Part shown: piece by piece, positions 18,847-28,252 of the stretch
How the letters are laid out: every line of letters starts with the position of its first letter
How positions within the stretch are numbered: the first letter of the stretch is position 1
NCBI GenBank assembly: GCA_018240285.1
Contig: JAFEGA010000001.1
Coordinates: 1-64,000, forward strand
From: Pseudomonadota bacterium
Lineage (GTDB): Bacteria > Pseudomonadota > Gammaproteobacteria > Burkholderiales > Nitrosomonadaceae
Direction: 5' to 3'
Length of the DNA stretch: 64,000 bases
The notes under the pieces: generated by a model
Databases searched by the model: none
Seen by the model: the letters and a program-made list of their open reading frames with translations, nothing else
Told to the model about the DNA's origin: nothing
Translations under genes and position numbers: made by a program

Positions 18847-19903
18847 TCAACCAGAAAATAAAATACCCGATGTCGATCGGGGACTACGTGTTCAATATAG
18901 TGCGGCTAAGCGATCCGCCAAACCATGGCGCTGGTATTTGATCATTGCTGTATCCAGTCTTCCGGTCGTATATCTGCTTGCGGTGATTATCTGGGAGGTG
19001 ATCAATATTGAAGCCAATGGCCGCATCCGGGTACCCAATTTTACCGTGCGTACGGTTGTCGATGGCTATGTTGGGCAGTTATTTGTGGAACCGCTGCAAA
19101 CGGTTTCCGAAGGTACGCGATTGGCTGAATTGGTCAATACTTCATTACTCGATAACCGCGACCGGCTGCAAGTCGAACTGGAAGCGCTCAAGCAAGAAAA
19201 ACGCAAAATGGTGCGGCAGGCCGATGATTCCAGGACAAGTTCGATGCAATTGATTAAATTTGCGCAAGAACAGAAAAACTTTGCAGCGCAACGTTTAGGT
19301 CAGTATGAAACCTTGTTCAAGCAGGGTGCCGCAACGCAAGCTGAAGTTGCGTTGGCCCGGGGTCAGTATAATTCAGCTTTGGAGAATTTAGTGGCGCTGG
19401 AACGAGAGGAGCGCCAGGAACGTGACAAGTTATATAACCAGGAACATGGCCAGTTGCCGGAAATACGTATGATCTCAGGCCAGATCAATCAGTTGCAGCT
19501 GGAGTTTGACAAGATTCAAGATCAAATTCACCAATTGATTCTCATTGCGCCAGCGGGAAACGGGATGGTGACAGAATTGTTCGCGCAGCCCGGTGAATTT
19601 CTGGGCCGCGGCCAGCCTCTACTGGAAATTATATATCCCGAGAAAGTGCATATCGATGCTTATATTCCGCCGAAATACCAGGATTATGCGGTAGTCGGGA
19701 AAATCGTTCTGGTTAAGTTTCCTAATGGTGAGAAAGCCAAAGCCAAAATAGTGTCCGTTCCGGGTGTCATGCAAAAATCGGTTACTGCAGAAATTAATCT
19801 GCTGGAGACAGTCCAATTCGCGATACTGGTGCAAATGGAATTTGTTGAGAATGTCAAAAACCGGTTAATCAATGGAATGCCGGTTACGATTCATTTACAG
19901 TAA
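18830..19903 (+). CDS. HlyD-like periplasmic adaptor
   Basis: A 357-residue membrane-fusion protein: cytoplasmic N-terminus, one membrane helix (about residues 36-60, WYLIIAVSSLPVVYLLAVII), a split biotinyl-lipoyl-like domain (VRTVVDGYVGQLFVEPLQTVSEGT on one side, GMVTELFAQPGEFLGRGQPL on the other) around a coiled-coil hairpin (about 115-235), and a beta-barrel. It would link the inner-membrane synthase to the TolC-like channel encoded just before. It overlaps that gene by 17 bp and is the last gene of the operon. No ABC transporter ATPase is present, so the synthase itself would drive secretion. Confidence 0.88.
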   Translation: MKIRFNQPENKIPDVDRGLRVQYSAAKRSAKPWRWYLIIAVSSLPVVYLLAVIIWEVINIEANGRIRVPNFTVRTVVDGYVGQLFVEPLQTVSEGTRLAELVNTSLLDNRDRLQVELEALKQEKRKMVRQADDSRTSSMQLIKFAQEQKNFAAQRLGQYETLFKQGAATQAEVALARGQYNSALENLVALEREERQERDKLYNQEHGQLPEIRMISGQINQLQLEFDKIQDQIHQLILIAPAGNGMVTELFAQPGEFLGRGQPLLEIIYPEKVHIDAYIPPKYQDYAVVGKIVLVKFPNGEKAKAKIVSVPGVMQKSVTAEINLLETVQFAILVQMEFVENVKNRLINGMPVTIHLQ

Positions 19904-20048
19904 GCGGATATACTCATCAAGGTATAAACGTGCTTGATGGCAAGCGCAAAAATCATATTCAAGCCAGTAAGAAGTCAATTCAGTAGACACCGTTGCGTCA
20001 ATAAATTGGTTCCGGCGCGTAAGCTATCATCTTCTTAACCATCTGCAG

Positions 20049-20191
20049 TTTTCATTTATCCACATTTTTTGTGGATAACATTGTGCATAAGGTCCATCTT
20101 TGATAATTAACTTAGTGGACAATAAAGAGAATCCTCAATCTGCTTAATTATTTAACAATTTTTTTATGTTTTAATTATCAAAAGGTTATAT
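20049..20191. promoter_or_regulatory. Intergenic element with inverted perfect DnaA boxes, copy 2
   Basis: Perfect DnaA boxes at 20056-20064 and 20070-20078, 5 bp apart and facing each other, as at 13271-13293. Flanking TTGTGCATAA, TAATTATTTAACA and AGGTTAT match copy 1 in order. It lies in the 445-bp gap between the polysaccharide operon and the ABC-F gene. The rest of the gap shows no gene; the last 100 bp presumably holds the ABC-F promoter. Confidence 0.6.
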
Positions 20192-20348
20192 ATTTGTCTG
20201 GTTTTTGTGAAGCAACCTTGTAGGCTCTATAACGTATACCGGCTTGGTTGGCTCCAAACTTGGATAAGTTGATCATTCATATCGTGTATGATCGCGCATT
20301 TCTTTTCTTTAGTTGTTCGATCGGCAATACTAAAATTTTTAAGACGTT

Positions 20349-22202
20349 ATGCTGAATATTCAGTCTTTGACATATTTGCAAGGAGGAACTCCGTTACTGG
20401 AGAATTGCCATTTGCAGATTTTCGCTAATCAACGCGTGGGGTTGGTCGGTAAAAACGGCTGCGGTAAATCCACGTTGTTCCGGCTGATTCGCGGGGTGAT
20501 CAAGCCGGATAGCGGCGAAGTCAGTTTGCAATCCGGCAAAACTGTTGCGTTCGTCGAACAGGAAATCGCCAATTCAGAGCAATCTGCGATTGAATTTGTA
20601 CTGGATGGCGATGTTGAATTGCGTCAGCTGGAAAAAATTCTGGCGCAGGCTGAGCACGATGCCGCCTGGTTTGAAGCGCAGCAGCGCTATGAAGCCATTG
20701 ACGGTTATACCGCACACGCCCGCGCGGCGCAGCTATTGCGCGGATTGGGTTTCGCCAACGCCGCGCTGGAGAGGCCGGTTAACCATTTCTCGGGTGGCTG
20801 GCGCATGCGTTTGAATCTGGCGCGTGCATTGATGCACCGCGCCGATCTGCTGTTGCTCGATGAGCCGACCAATCACTTGGATCTGGAAGCGATTTTGTGG
20901 CTGGAACAGTATCTGGCGCGTTATCCGGGCAGTCTGATCGTGGTGTCGCACGATCGCGAGTTTCTCAATGCGTGTGTCAACCGCATCGCGCATATCCATA
21001 ACCGCCAAATCGACGGTTACAGCGGTAATTATGACGATTTCGAACGCGCCCGCGCCGAACGTCTGTTGCAACATAACCAAGCTTTGCAGCAGCAACAAAG
21101 ACAAATCGCGCACATGGAGGATTTTGTGCGCCGTTTCCGCGCCAAGGCCACCAAGGCCAAGCAAGCGCAGAGCCGTATCAAGGCGCTGGAGCGCTTGACC
21201 CGGTTAGCGCCGGTACAGACTGAAGACGGGCATTTTGCGTTGCAGATCGAAGCGCCCGAACGCAGTCCCGATGTCTTGTTGCGCGCCAGCAACATGAGCT
21301 TCGGTTACAGCGACCGGCCGTTGTTCCACCAGGTGAATCTAATTTTGCAAGCAGGGACGCGAATTGCATTGCTGGGACCAAATGGCGCGGGGAAGTCCAC
21401 GTTGATCAAACTGTTGACCGGAGACATCCAACCTGCAACCGGTTCATTGGAATGGGCGCAGAATATCCGTATCGGCTACTTTGCGCAGCATCAGCTGGAA
21501 AATCTCGACGGTGCGGCGACGCCTTTAGAGCACATGCAGCAACTGGCGCCTGAACAAACCGAGCTGGATCTGCGGAAATTTCTGGGGCGGTTCGGTTTGG
21601 GCGGGGATGGCGAGAATCGTCCAGTCGGCAGCTTCTCCGGCGGGGAAAAAAGCCGTTTGGCGCTGGCGTTATTGGCTTGGCAAAAACCGCATTTGCTGTT
21701 ACTGGACGAGCCCACCAATCATTTGGACTTGGACATGCGCGATGCGTTGACGCTGGCATTGGAAGCTTATTCCGGCGCCGTGGTGCTGGTTTCGCACGAT
21801 CGCAGCATGGTGCGAGCCGTGGCGGATGAATTGTGGCTGGTGGCGGATGGTCAGGCGCAAGTGTTAGATGGAGACCTGGAAGATTATAAAAACTGGCTGG
21901 AAGCGCGCCGCTCCAGTGAAGCCGCAGAAACAAAGGCGACTGCACAAAAAACGCAACCCAAAGCAGCGCCCAAACCCAATAAAAAAGCATTGCTGTCCAA
22001 GCAATCGAAACTTGAAGCGGCTTTAGCCATTGCACAAAAAGAATTGGCCGAGGCAAATCGCCGCTTAGCCGATCCGGCGACGTATACGAACTGTCCGCGT
22101 GAGGAAATTGACCGGCTCAGTACGATGCACGCTACACTGGAGAAGAAAGTGGCCGAGCTGGAAGAAAACTGGCTGGAACTGGAAATGGCGCTGGAAGAGT
22201 GA
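20349..22202 (+). CDS. ABC-F family ATPase (YheS/Uup-like)
   Basis: A 617-residue cytoplasmic protein with two ABC ATPase domains and no membrane segment. Walker A motifs are GKNGCGKST (about residue 36) and GPNGAGKST (about 342); signatures are FSGGWRMRLNLARAL and FSGGEKSRLALALL; both Walker B motifs end in LLLDEPTNHLDL. The inter-domain linker is the basic arginine-rich helix typical of ribosome-binding ABC-F factors, and a Lys/Glu coiled-coil tail follows. Members act on the ribosome's E site to resolve stalled translation. Length and C-terminal tail fit YheS best, but I do not fix the subfamily. Confidence 0.93.
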   Translation: MLNIQSLTYLQGGTPLLENCHLQIFANQRVGLVGKNGCGKSTLFRLIRGVIKPDSGEVSLQSGKTVAFVEQEIANSEQSAIEFVLDGDVELRQLEKILAQAEHDAAWFEAQQRYEAIDGYTAHARAAQLLRGLGFANAALERPVNHFSGGWRMRLNLARALMHRADLLLLDEPTNHLDLEAILWLEQYLARYPGSLIVVSHDREFLNACVNRIAHIHNRQIDGYSGNYDDFERARAERLLQHNQALQQQQRQIAHMEDFVRRFRAKATKAKQAQSRIKALERLTRLAPVQTEDGHFALQIEAPERSPDVLLRASNMSFGYSDRPLFHQVNLILQAGTRIALLGPNGAGKSTLIKLLTGDIQPATGSLEWAQNIRIGYFAQHQLENLDGAATPLEHMQQLAPEQTELDLRKFLGRFGLGGDGENRPVGSFSGGEKSRLALALLAWQKPHLLLLDEPTNHLDLDMRDALTLALEAYSGAVVLVSHDRSMVRAVADELWLVADGQAQVLDGDLEDYKNWLEARRSSEAAETKATAQKTQPKAAPKPNKKALLSKQSKLEAALAIAQKELAEANRRLADPATYTNCPREEIDRLSTMHATLEKKVAELEENWLELEMALEE

Positions 22203-22210
22203 ATGAGATG

Positions 22211-22238
22211 AGACTGATGAAGTTGGTTTCGTCAGTTC
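22211..22238. terminator. Possible bidirectional terminator hairpin
   Basis: An imperfect inverted repeat (GACTGATGAA...TTCGTCAGTT, two mismatched or G-T positions, 6-base loop) sits between the convergent ABC-F and fliE stops. No strong T-run follows on either strand, so the call is weak. Confidence 0.35.
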
Positions 22239-22561
22239 TAAACCTGCATGTTCATGATTTCCTGATACGCAGTGACCAGTTTGTTGCGGACTTGCACCAT
22301 GGATTGGAAGGATACATTGGCTTTTTGCAATGAGATCATCACTTCATGCAAATCGACATTCGATTGGTCGCTGACAAATTGTTCGCTCAGCTTGTCTGCG
22401 TTCCTTTGCGCGTTATTGACCTGATCGACAGCAGCTTTTAGCTTCTCGCTAAAATCGACACTGGTAACTTCGTCCGTGCCTGCTGATTTTTTTACCCCGG
22501 AAGCAAGCGCCGACGTTGCTTGCAATTGCTGCAAAATGCTATCAATCCCGGATTTGTCCAT
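22238..22561 (-). CDS. fliE: Flagellar hook-basal body complex protein FliE
   Basis: Forms the junction between the MS ring and the proximal rod. The 107 residues match the family; the C-terminal half, with the stretches [16 protein letters not shown] and [19 protein letters not shown] followed by [17 protein letters not shown], is the conserved FliE signature. A GGAG precedes the ATG. Unusually it points away from fliF and lies 100 bp downstream of flrC in the same direction, rather than heading a fliEFGHIJ operon. Confidence 0.95.
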   Translation of the reverse strand: MDKSGIDSILQQLQATSALASGVKKSAGTDEVTSVDFSEKLKAAVDQVNNAQRNADKLSEQFVSDQSNVDLHEVMISLQKANVSFQSMVQVRNKLVTAYQEIMNMQV

Positions 22562-22660
22562 ACTTTACTCCACTCTCAATTTTTGCTATTGCTTGCAAAA
22601 TTATAACTATCTGAAAAATTTTATCAAATCATGTGCGTCTGTGCTATAGGAAATCCGTGA

Positions 22661-23983
22661 TCAACTGGTCATGCGGTATTGTTGCAATTTATAACGCAGG
22701 GTTCGTTCGGAGATACCTAGCTTCTTTACGGCCAGTTTGCGCGAACCATTAACAGCGGCCAAAGTTTCCAGTATATGTTTACGTTCGAGCGACTTGATAT
22801 CTTCGGAAGACGGCTCCGCATCGGCTTCATTGGCTTCATCGGTCTGCCGGATGGAATCAGCGTGCGGTAAATGAATATGTTCCGCATCGATGAGATTATC
22901 CGCCGCCAAAATCATCGCGCGTTGCATGACATTTTCCAATTCCCTGACATTGCCCGGCCAGGCATAGCGCATTAACTTATCAATTGCCGCTTTTGTCATT
23001 GTGCAAGCGGCATGACCGGAGCCAGTGGATGCTTCCGCAAGCGCGCGTTGCGCCAGCGGCTCGATATCCAACGGTCGTTCCCGCAAGGGAGGGATTTCGA
23101 TCGGAAACACGTTGAGGCGGTAATACAAGTCTTCGCGGAACCGGCCGCTTTTAACCGTCGCCATCATGTCGCGGTTGGACGTCGCCAGAACGCGGATGTC
23201 CAGTTTGATGGTTTTATGTCCGCCGACGCGTTCCACTTCCCTCTCCTGCAGCACGCGCAGCAATTTGGCTTGCAGCTCCAACGGCATTTCCGATACTTCA
23301 TCCAGCAATAATGTACCGCCCTGTGCTTGCTCGAACTTTCCGGGTTGCGCTTGCGCCGCACCGGTGAATGCGCCTTTTTCGTAACCGAACAATGTGGCTT
23401 CCAGCAGATTTTCCGGAATGGCCGCGCAATTGATGGCGACAAACGGCCTGGCGGAGCGCGCCGAATGCTGATGAATGAAGCGCGCGATGACTTCTTTGCC
23501 ACAACCGCTTTCACCCGTCAACATGACCGTGGCCGGTGATTGGGCAACGCGCTTGGCTAGGGATAATAATGCCCGGGTGCGCGGATCTTTGGCGATCACT
23601 TTGTCATTCTGCTCCGGCTGGGACAAGACGTGCCGTTTGACGTGTGCGAGCAAGTTATCCGGATCGAACGGCTTGAGCAAATAGTCGCAGGCACCGGTCT
23701 GCATGGCGGCAACCGCTTTTTCCACATCGCCGTAGGCGGTCATCAGCAATACCGGCAATTCCGGATCGAATGCCTTGATCTTCTTTAATAACGTAAATCC
23801 GTCAATGGGTTTCATCTGAACATCACTGACGACCATACCGACTTGCGTTTGTTGCAGTGCAGCCATGGCATCATGGCCGTTCGAAGCTTCCAATGCCTCG
23901 TAACCGGCCAGTTTCATCGTGGCACAAACGGCTTCGCGTAAATCCTGATCGTCTTCCACGACCAGAATGGGTAATGATTTCAT
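22661..23983 (-). CDS. flrC: Sigma-54-dependent response regulator FlrC/FleR type
   Basis: Activates sigma-54 promoters of mid-class flagellar genes after phosphorylation by the partner kinase. The receiver domain has acidic DD near residue 11 and phospho-acceptor D54 (VVSDVQM). The AAA+ domain has Walker A GESGCGKE and an intact GAFTGA loop for contact with sigma-54. The Fis-type helix-turn-helix at the end is LAVKKLGISERTLRYKL. The 440 residues are standard. Its ATG overlaps the flrB stop by 4 bp. Confidence 0.93.
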   Translation of the reverse strand: MKSLPILVVEDDQDLREAVCATMKLAGYEALEASNGHDAMAALQQTQVGMVVSDVQMKPIDGFTLLKKIKAFDPELPVLLMTAYGDVEKAVAAMQTGACDYLLKPFDPDNLLAHVKRHVLSQPEQNDKVIAKDPRTRALLSLAKRVAQSPATVMLTGESGCGKEVIARFIHQHSARSARPFVAINCAAIPENLLEATLFGYEKGAFTGAAQAQPGKFEQAQGGTLLLDEVSEMPLELQAKLLRVLQEREVERVGGHKTIKLDIRVLATSNRDMMATVKSGRFREDLYYRLNVFPIEIPPLRERPLDIEPLAQRALAEASTGSGHAACTMTKAAIDKLMRYAWPGNVRELENVMQRAMILAADNLIDAEHIHLPHADSIRQTDEANEADAEPSSEDIKSLERKHILETLAAVNGSRKLAVKKLGISERTLRYKLQQYRMTS

Positions 23984-25176
23984 ACTTTCTCTCCTGTATT
24001 TCTCGGCAGCCGTACCCTGAATTCGGTTCCTTTGTCCGGCGCTGAATGAATTTGCACATCGCCGCCCATGGACTCAATGACGCCGCGGACAATGGCTAAA
24101 CCCAACCCCGTGCCTTCCGCACGTGTGGTGAAAAAAGGCTCGAAAAGTCTTTCCTGCAATGCCGCATCGATACCGGGACCATCGTCTTGAACACTGAAGA
24201 TGATGTTTTTTTCTTGCAAACGGCAGGCGAGAACGATTTGTCCGCCCGGAGGCGAGGCTTGCATGGCATTCTCCAGCAGATTGATCATGGCGCCGCATAA
24301 AGCCTGATGATCCGTAATCATGGTTTCCGCTGCGCTCCGGTCATCGACGGTGAATTGCAAGTCACGCTGCGCCATTTGCGGTTCGACAACTTGGCGCAAC
24401 TCGGCTAATAAATCGCTGATGACCACATGCTCGCGCCGCCTTGCCTCGCCTTTAACGAAACGGAGCATATCCTTGGTCAAATGCTCCAGATGATGCAGGC
24501 GCTCGATGGTTTTGGCGGCGAATTTTTTCCGCTCGGCGGAAGCGAGCGCATCGTTTCCTAAATGATTGGCGTACAGCAATGCGGTTGAAAGCGGCGTGCG
24601 CAATTGATGCGCCAGGTTGGCCGCCATTTCGCCCATGGAAGTCAGGCGCTGGTTGCGCCGGATCAGTTCCTGCATGGCATACGCTTCAGTGATGTCGTTT
24701 ACCAGCAGAATCCGTCTGCCGGCCGGATCGGTTGCACTGCTTTCGATGCGGATGCGCCGTGGCCGTACGCTGTGCTCTCGCTTTAACAGCCATTCATTGA
24801 TGATCGCAGTTGGCGCTAAGCGCTCCTGGACGACTTGTTGCCATGCCAGGCCAAGCAACGATTCACCAAGGATGGCGATCGCCGCCGGATTGACTTGTTC
24901 GATACGTTCCTGCGCATCAAACGCGATCACGCCGCCCGGTAGTGCATTTAATAACAGGCTTAACTGCTGCGACAGATTTTCTTTCGCGATTAACTGTTTG
25001 TGCAATTCGCCGTTGGCAAGTGCCAGTTCGCGCGTGAGCTGTGCCACCTGGTGTTGTAAATCCTGATAAACACCGGAAAGCTGTTCCGATGCCTCGTTAA
25101 AAGCCGCAAACGCCAGCTTGAGCTGCTCTTGATCAGCCGGTATGGACTTAATTTTGCGGATGTTTTTGCTTTGCAC
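23980..25176 (-). CDS. flrB: Flagellar sensor histidine kinase FlrB/FleS type
   Basis: A 398-residue soluble histidine kinase, with no membrane segment, as usual for FlrB/FleS. An N-terminal coiled coil (about residues 15-70) is followed by a PAS domain (LLNALPGGVIAFDAQERIEQVNPAA), the H-box LAHQLRTPLSTALLYANH with the phosphorylated His, and an ATPase domain with N, G1 (DDGPGID) and G2 (GTGLGLAIV) boxes. It pairs with the overlapping response regulator. It diverges from fliF across a 336-bp gap. Confidence 0.93.
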   Translation of the reverse strand: MQSKNIRKIKSIPADQEQLKLAFAAFNEASEQLSGVYQDLQHQVAQLTRELALANGELHKQLIAKENLSQQLSLLLNALPGGVIAFDAQERIEQVNPAAIAILGESLLGLAWQQVVQERLAPTAIINEWLLKREHSVRPRRIRIESSATDPAGRRILLVNDITEAYAMQELIRRNQRLTSMGEMAANLAHQLRTPLSTALLYANHLGNDALASAERKKFAAKTIERLHHLEHLTKDMLRFVKGEARRREHVVISDLLAELRQVVEPQMAQRDLQFTVDDRSAAETMITDHQALCGAMINLLENAMQASPPGGQIVLACRLQEKNIIFSVQDDGPGIDAALQERLFEPFFTTRAEGTGLGLAIVRGVIESMGGDVQIHSAPDKGTEFRVRLPRNTGEKV

Positions 25177-25512
25177 GAGTTCTGGTGACGGTGATTGGGG
25201 ATGGTCGCTAGCTTACCACTGCACCCTGTTTCGACAATGCCGCAAATAAGGCGAGCAAAACTATTCTATTCACGCATTCAGATTTTATAAGTTTATAGAT
25301 AATCATCGCAGCAATAAAAATCCACTCCGGATGCGGATGGTTGATGTGTGTTACGACAGTGCAATGGATAAATTGAAGGGCGATGCTGCAAATGGCGTAC
25401 CCGGAAGCTCCAATTCAATCACCGTTGTTGAACTAGTTGCGGAAATAGAGTTTTTATTGATAACGAATGCCTTGTTGATTGGCAACATAGAATTTAAGCA
25501 GGAGAACAACAC
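25177..25512. other. Divergent intergenic region flrB/fliF
   Basis: This 336-bp gap should hold promoters for both flagellar units. I looked for a TGGC-N10-TTGC sigma-54 site on both strands and found none I would defend. An open frame from 25331 runs into fliF in another frame and lacks coding character. AGGAGA at 25499-25504 is the fliF ribosome-binding site. Confidence 0.4.
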
Positions 25513-27186
25513 GTGGCAACAGTACCGAGTGAGTCCACTACAGCAGTACCCGCTTCAGCAATGGGTCTGGGGCAATTAAGCCAGTTATCCAACCAAAAAA
25601 AACTGGGATTGATTATCTCGGCCGCAGCCGTTGTTGCGCTGCTGGTTGGCGCTTTGATGTGGAGCCAGACGCCGGAGTATCGCGTGCTCTACAACAATGT
25701 GCCGGATCAGGACGGTGCAGCTATTATCAGCGCTTTGCAGCAAATGAATGTGCCGTACAAATTTTCCGAAAGCGGCGGTGCGATTCTGATTCCCGAAAAG
25801 CAAGTGCATGAAGTGCGTCTGCGTCTCGCCGGTCAGGGATTGCCGAAAGGCGGTCTAGCCGGATTCGAGCTGATGGAGAATCAAAAATTCGGCTCCAGCC
25901 AATTTCTCGAACAGGTTAACTACCAGCGTGCGCTGGAAGGCGAATTGGCGCGTTCGGTTCAATCCTTGGCTGCCGTGCAAAGCGCGCGCGTGCATTTGGC
26001 AATGGCCAAGCCTTCGGTATTCTCAAGGGAAAAGCAGCAACCGAGTGTCTCGGTATTACTGCAGCTGCATCCGGGCAGGGTTTTGAGTGTTGAACAGGTC
26101 AGCGCGATTGTGCATTTGATGGCCAGCAGTGTGCCTAATTTGCCGGTAAAGAATGTAACGGTGGTCGATCAAAACGGCAATCTGCTCAGCACACAGAACG
26201 ATAAACAGGATTCCCGGTTTGATGCCAAACAGCTGGAATACATACAGGAAATCGAAGAAAACTATATCCGCCGTATCGAGACTATCCTCTCACCCATTAC
26301 CGGCGCCGCCAATGTGCGTGCGCAAGTGACTGCGGATGTGGATTTTTCCCGGATTGAACGTGCCGAAGAAATTTACCGGCCGAATAATACGGAATCGGAA
26401 GCTGCCGCGATCCGCAGCCAGCAAACGCTCGAATCGTCTTCTACAGGTTCGAAGCTGGATGGCGGCATTCCGGGGGCGCTGACCAATCGTCCGCCTGAAC
26501 CTGCAGTAGCGCCGATTGAAGCGGGTGGCGAGAAAAAAGATGGTGGCGATAAAGCGGTGCCGACCGATAAGAAGAAAGAGTCGACAACTAATTATGAAGT
26601 CGATAAAACGGTGCAGCATGTACAGCAATCAACAGGCAATATCAAACGCTTATCTGCCGCAGTGGTAGTGAATTACCGCAAGAAAGTCGATGAAAACGGA
26701 GAAGCGACGCATGAACCGTTAACAGCCGAGGAAATTAAGGAAATCAACAATCTCGTGCGCGAAGCCATGGGTTATAACGAGAAGCGCGGGGATTCGCTCA
26801 CGGTAACCAACAGCTTATTCACCCAAAACGGTGAAACGGTACTGGATGTTCCACTCTGGAAAGATCCCGAAATGATCATGCTGGCAAAGGATATCGGCAA
26901 ACAATTGCTGATCGCGGCTGTAGTTTTGTTTTTCCTGCTGAAGATACTCAAGCCGTTCCTGAAAAGCTTGGCGCCGCCACCGCCACTGCCACCGGTTGAA
27001 CAGGAGAAACTTCCGGGTGAAGGGGCGGTACAAGGTCAGTTGCCAGGGCAAGTGGATGAAGCGGCTATCCAAGCGATTCAGAAATCGATCTTTGATGAGA
27101 ATCTTAAGCGTGCCAAGCAATTGGCATTGGATGAGCCGGCGATCGTCGCCAATGTGGTGAAAGATTGGATGACTAAAAATGGATGA
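25513..27186 (+). CDS. fliF: Flagellar MS-ring protein FliF
   Basis: Builds the MS ring in the inner membrane, the base for the rod, switch and export gate. GTG start after AGGAGA. A membrane helix at about residues 30-50 (LGLIISAAAVVALLVGALMW) is followed by the ring-building domains (YRVLYNNVPDQDGAAIISAL, GLPKGGLAGFELM, FLEQVNYQRALEGELARSV, VRVHLA-type motif), a charged linker (about 300-360), and a second helix (about 460-480). The C-terminal peptide that binds FliG is present. The 557 residues are normal. It overlaps fliG by 8 bp. Confidence 0.97.
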   Translation: MATVPSESTTAVPASAMGLGQLSQLSNQKKLGLIISAAAVVALLVGALMWSQTPEYRVLYNNVPDQDGAAIISALQQMNVPYKFSESGGAILIPEKQVHEVRLRLAGQGLPKGGLAGFELMENQKFGSSQFLEQVNYQRALEGELARSVQSLAAVQSARVHLAMAKPSVFSREKQQPSVSVLLQLHPGRVLSVEQVSAIVHLMASSVPNLPVKNVTVVDQNGNLLSTQNDKQDSRFDAKQLEYIQEIEENYIRRIETILSPITGAANVRAQVTADVDFSRIERAEEIYRPNNTESEAAAIRSQQTLESSSTGSKLDGGIPGALTNRPPEPAVAPIEAGGEKKDGGDKAVPTDKKKESTTNYEVDKTVQHVQQSTGNIKRLSAAVVVNYRKKVDENGEATHEPLTAEEIKEINNLVREAMGYNEKRGDSLTVTNSLFTQNGETVLDVPLWKDPEMIMLAKDIGKQLLIAAVVLFFLLKILKPFLKSLAPPPPLPPVEQEKLPGEGAVQGQLPGQVDEAAIQAIQKSIFDENLKRAKQLALDEPAIVANVVKDWMTKNG

Positions 27187-28174
27187 TGAAGGAATCAAAA
27201 AAAGCGCAATTTTACTGATGACCTTGGGTGAGCAAGAAGCGGCGTCCGTGATCAAACTGCTGGGCCCCAAGGAAGTGCAAAGGCTGGGTGAGACGATGTC
27301 CACATTGCAAAACATCACACGTTCCGAGATTGAGAATATCGTATCGGAATTTTGCAATGAGGCTGAAGGAAAGACCACATTAGGCCAGGGTTCGGCGGAT
27401 TATATCCGCAAGGTTCTGACCAGCGCTTTGGGCGATGAAAAAGCGGCCAATCTGATCGATCGTATTTTGCAAGGTGGCGATACCAGCGGGATTGAAGGAC
27501 TGAAGTGGATGGATGCGCCTTCAGTGGCGGAGCTGATCAAGAATGAACACCCGCAGATTATCGCCACTATTTTGGTTCATCTGGAGCGGGACCAGGCGAG
27601 CGAGATTTTAAGTTTGTTCAATGAGCGGTTGCGCAATGATACGTTGTTACGCATTGCCACCCTGGACAGTATTCAGCCGGATGCGTTGCGCGAGCTCAAT
27701 GATGTGTTGACAAAATTGTTATCGGGTAGCAACAACATCCGTAAAGCGGCGATGGGTGGAGTCCGGGCTGCTGCGGAAATTCTCAACTTTGTGCCGACCG
27801 CGCAGGAAACCAGCGTCATCGAGAATGTCAAGCAGTACGACGAAGAATTGGCGCAAAAGATTATGGACGAGATGTTTGTATTCGATAATCTGATCGAGAT
27901 TGATGACCACGGTATCCAACTGCTGCTGCGCGAAGTTCAGTCGGAATCCTTGATTATTGCATTGAAAGGTGCGCAGGAAGAGTTGCGTAAGAAAGTCTTC
28001 AAGAATATGTCGCAGCGTGCTGCTGAAGCTCTACGCGAGGATCTTGAAAGCAAGGGGCCGGTGCGGGTGTCGGAAGTCGAAGCCGAGCAAAAAGAAATTC
28101 TCAAGATTGTGCGTCAATTGGCTGACGATGGCCAGATCGTACTGGGTGGAAAAGGCGATGATGGCTTCATTTAA
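27179..28174 (+). CDS. fliG: Flagellar motor switch protein FliG
   Basis: Torque-generating ring protein that binds FliF at its N-terminus and FliM in the middle, and meets the stator through the C-terminal domain. 331 residues. Visible landmarks are KKSAILLMTLGEQEAASVIKLL at the start, the EHPQIIATILVHL segment with an EHPQ motif (about residue 120), and the C-terminal charged helix with EDLESKGPVRVSEVE. It overlaps fliF by 8 bp. Confidence 0.97.
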   Translation: MDDEGIKKSAILLMTLGEQEAASVIKLLGPKEVQRLGETMSTLQNITRSEIENIVSEFCNEAEGKTTLGQGSADYIRKVLTSALGDEKAANLIDRILQGGDTSGIEGLKWMDAPSVAELIKNEHPQIIATILVHLERDQASEILSLFNERLRNDTLLRIATLDSIQPDALRELNDVLTKLLSGSNNIRKAAMGGVRAAAEILNFVPTAQETSVIENVKQYDEELAQKIMDEMFVFDNLIEIDDHGIQLLLREVQSESLIIALKGAQEELRKKVFKNMSQRAAEALREDLESKGPVRVSEVEAEQKEILKIVRQLADDGQIVLGGKGDDGFI

Positions 28175-28252
28175 CCGGTTGTTTTTTCATCTGATCAATT
28201 GAGTCAGTGGTCAATGGCTGGAGCTTTTTAATATCGGGCCGCAGGTAAAGCG

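Noticed and set aside
25177..25512. Sigma-54 promoters for flrB or fliF
   Set aside because: No TGGC-N10-TTGC match could be found on either strand by reading.
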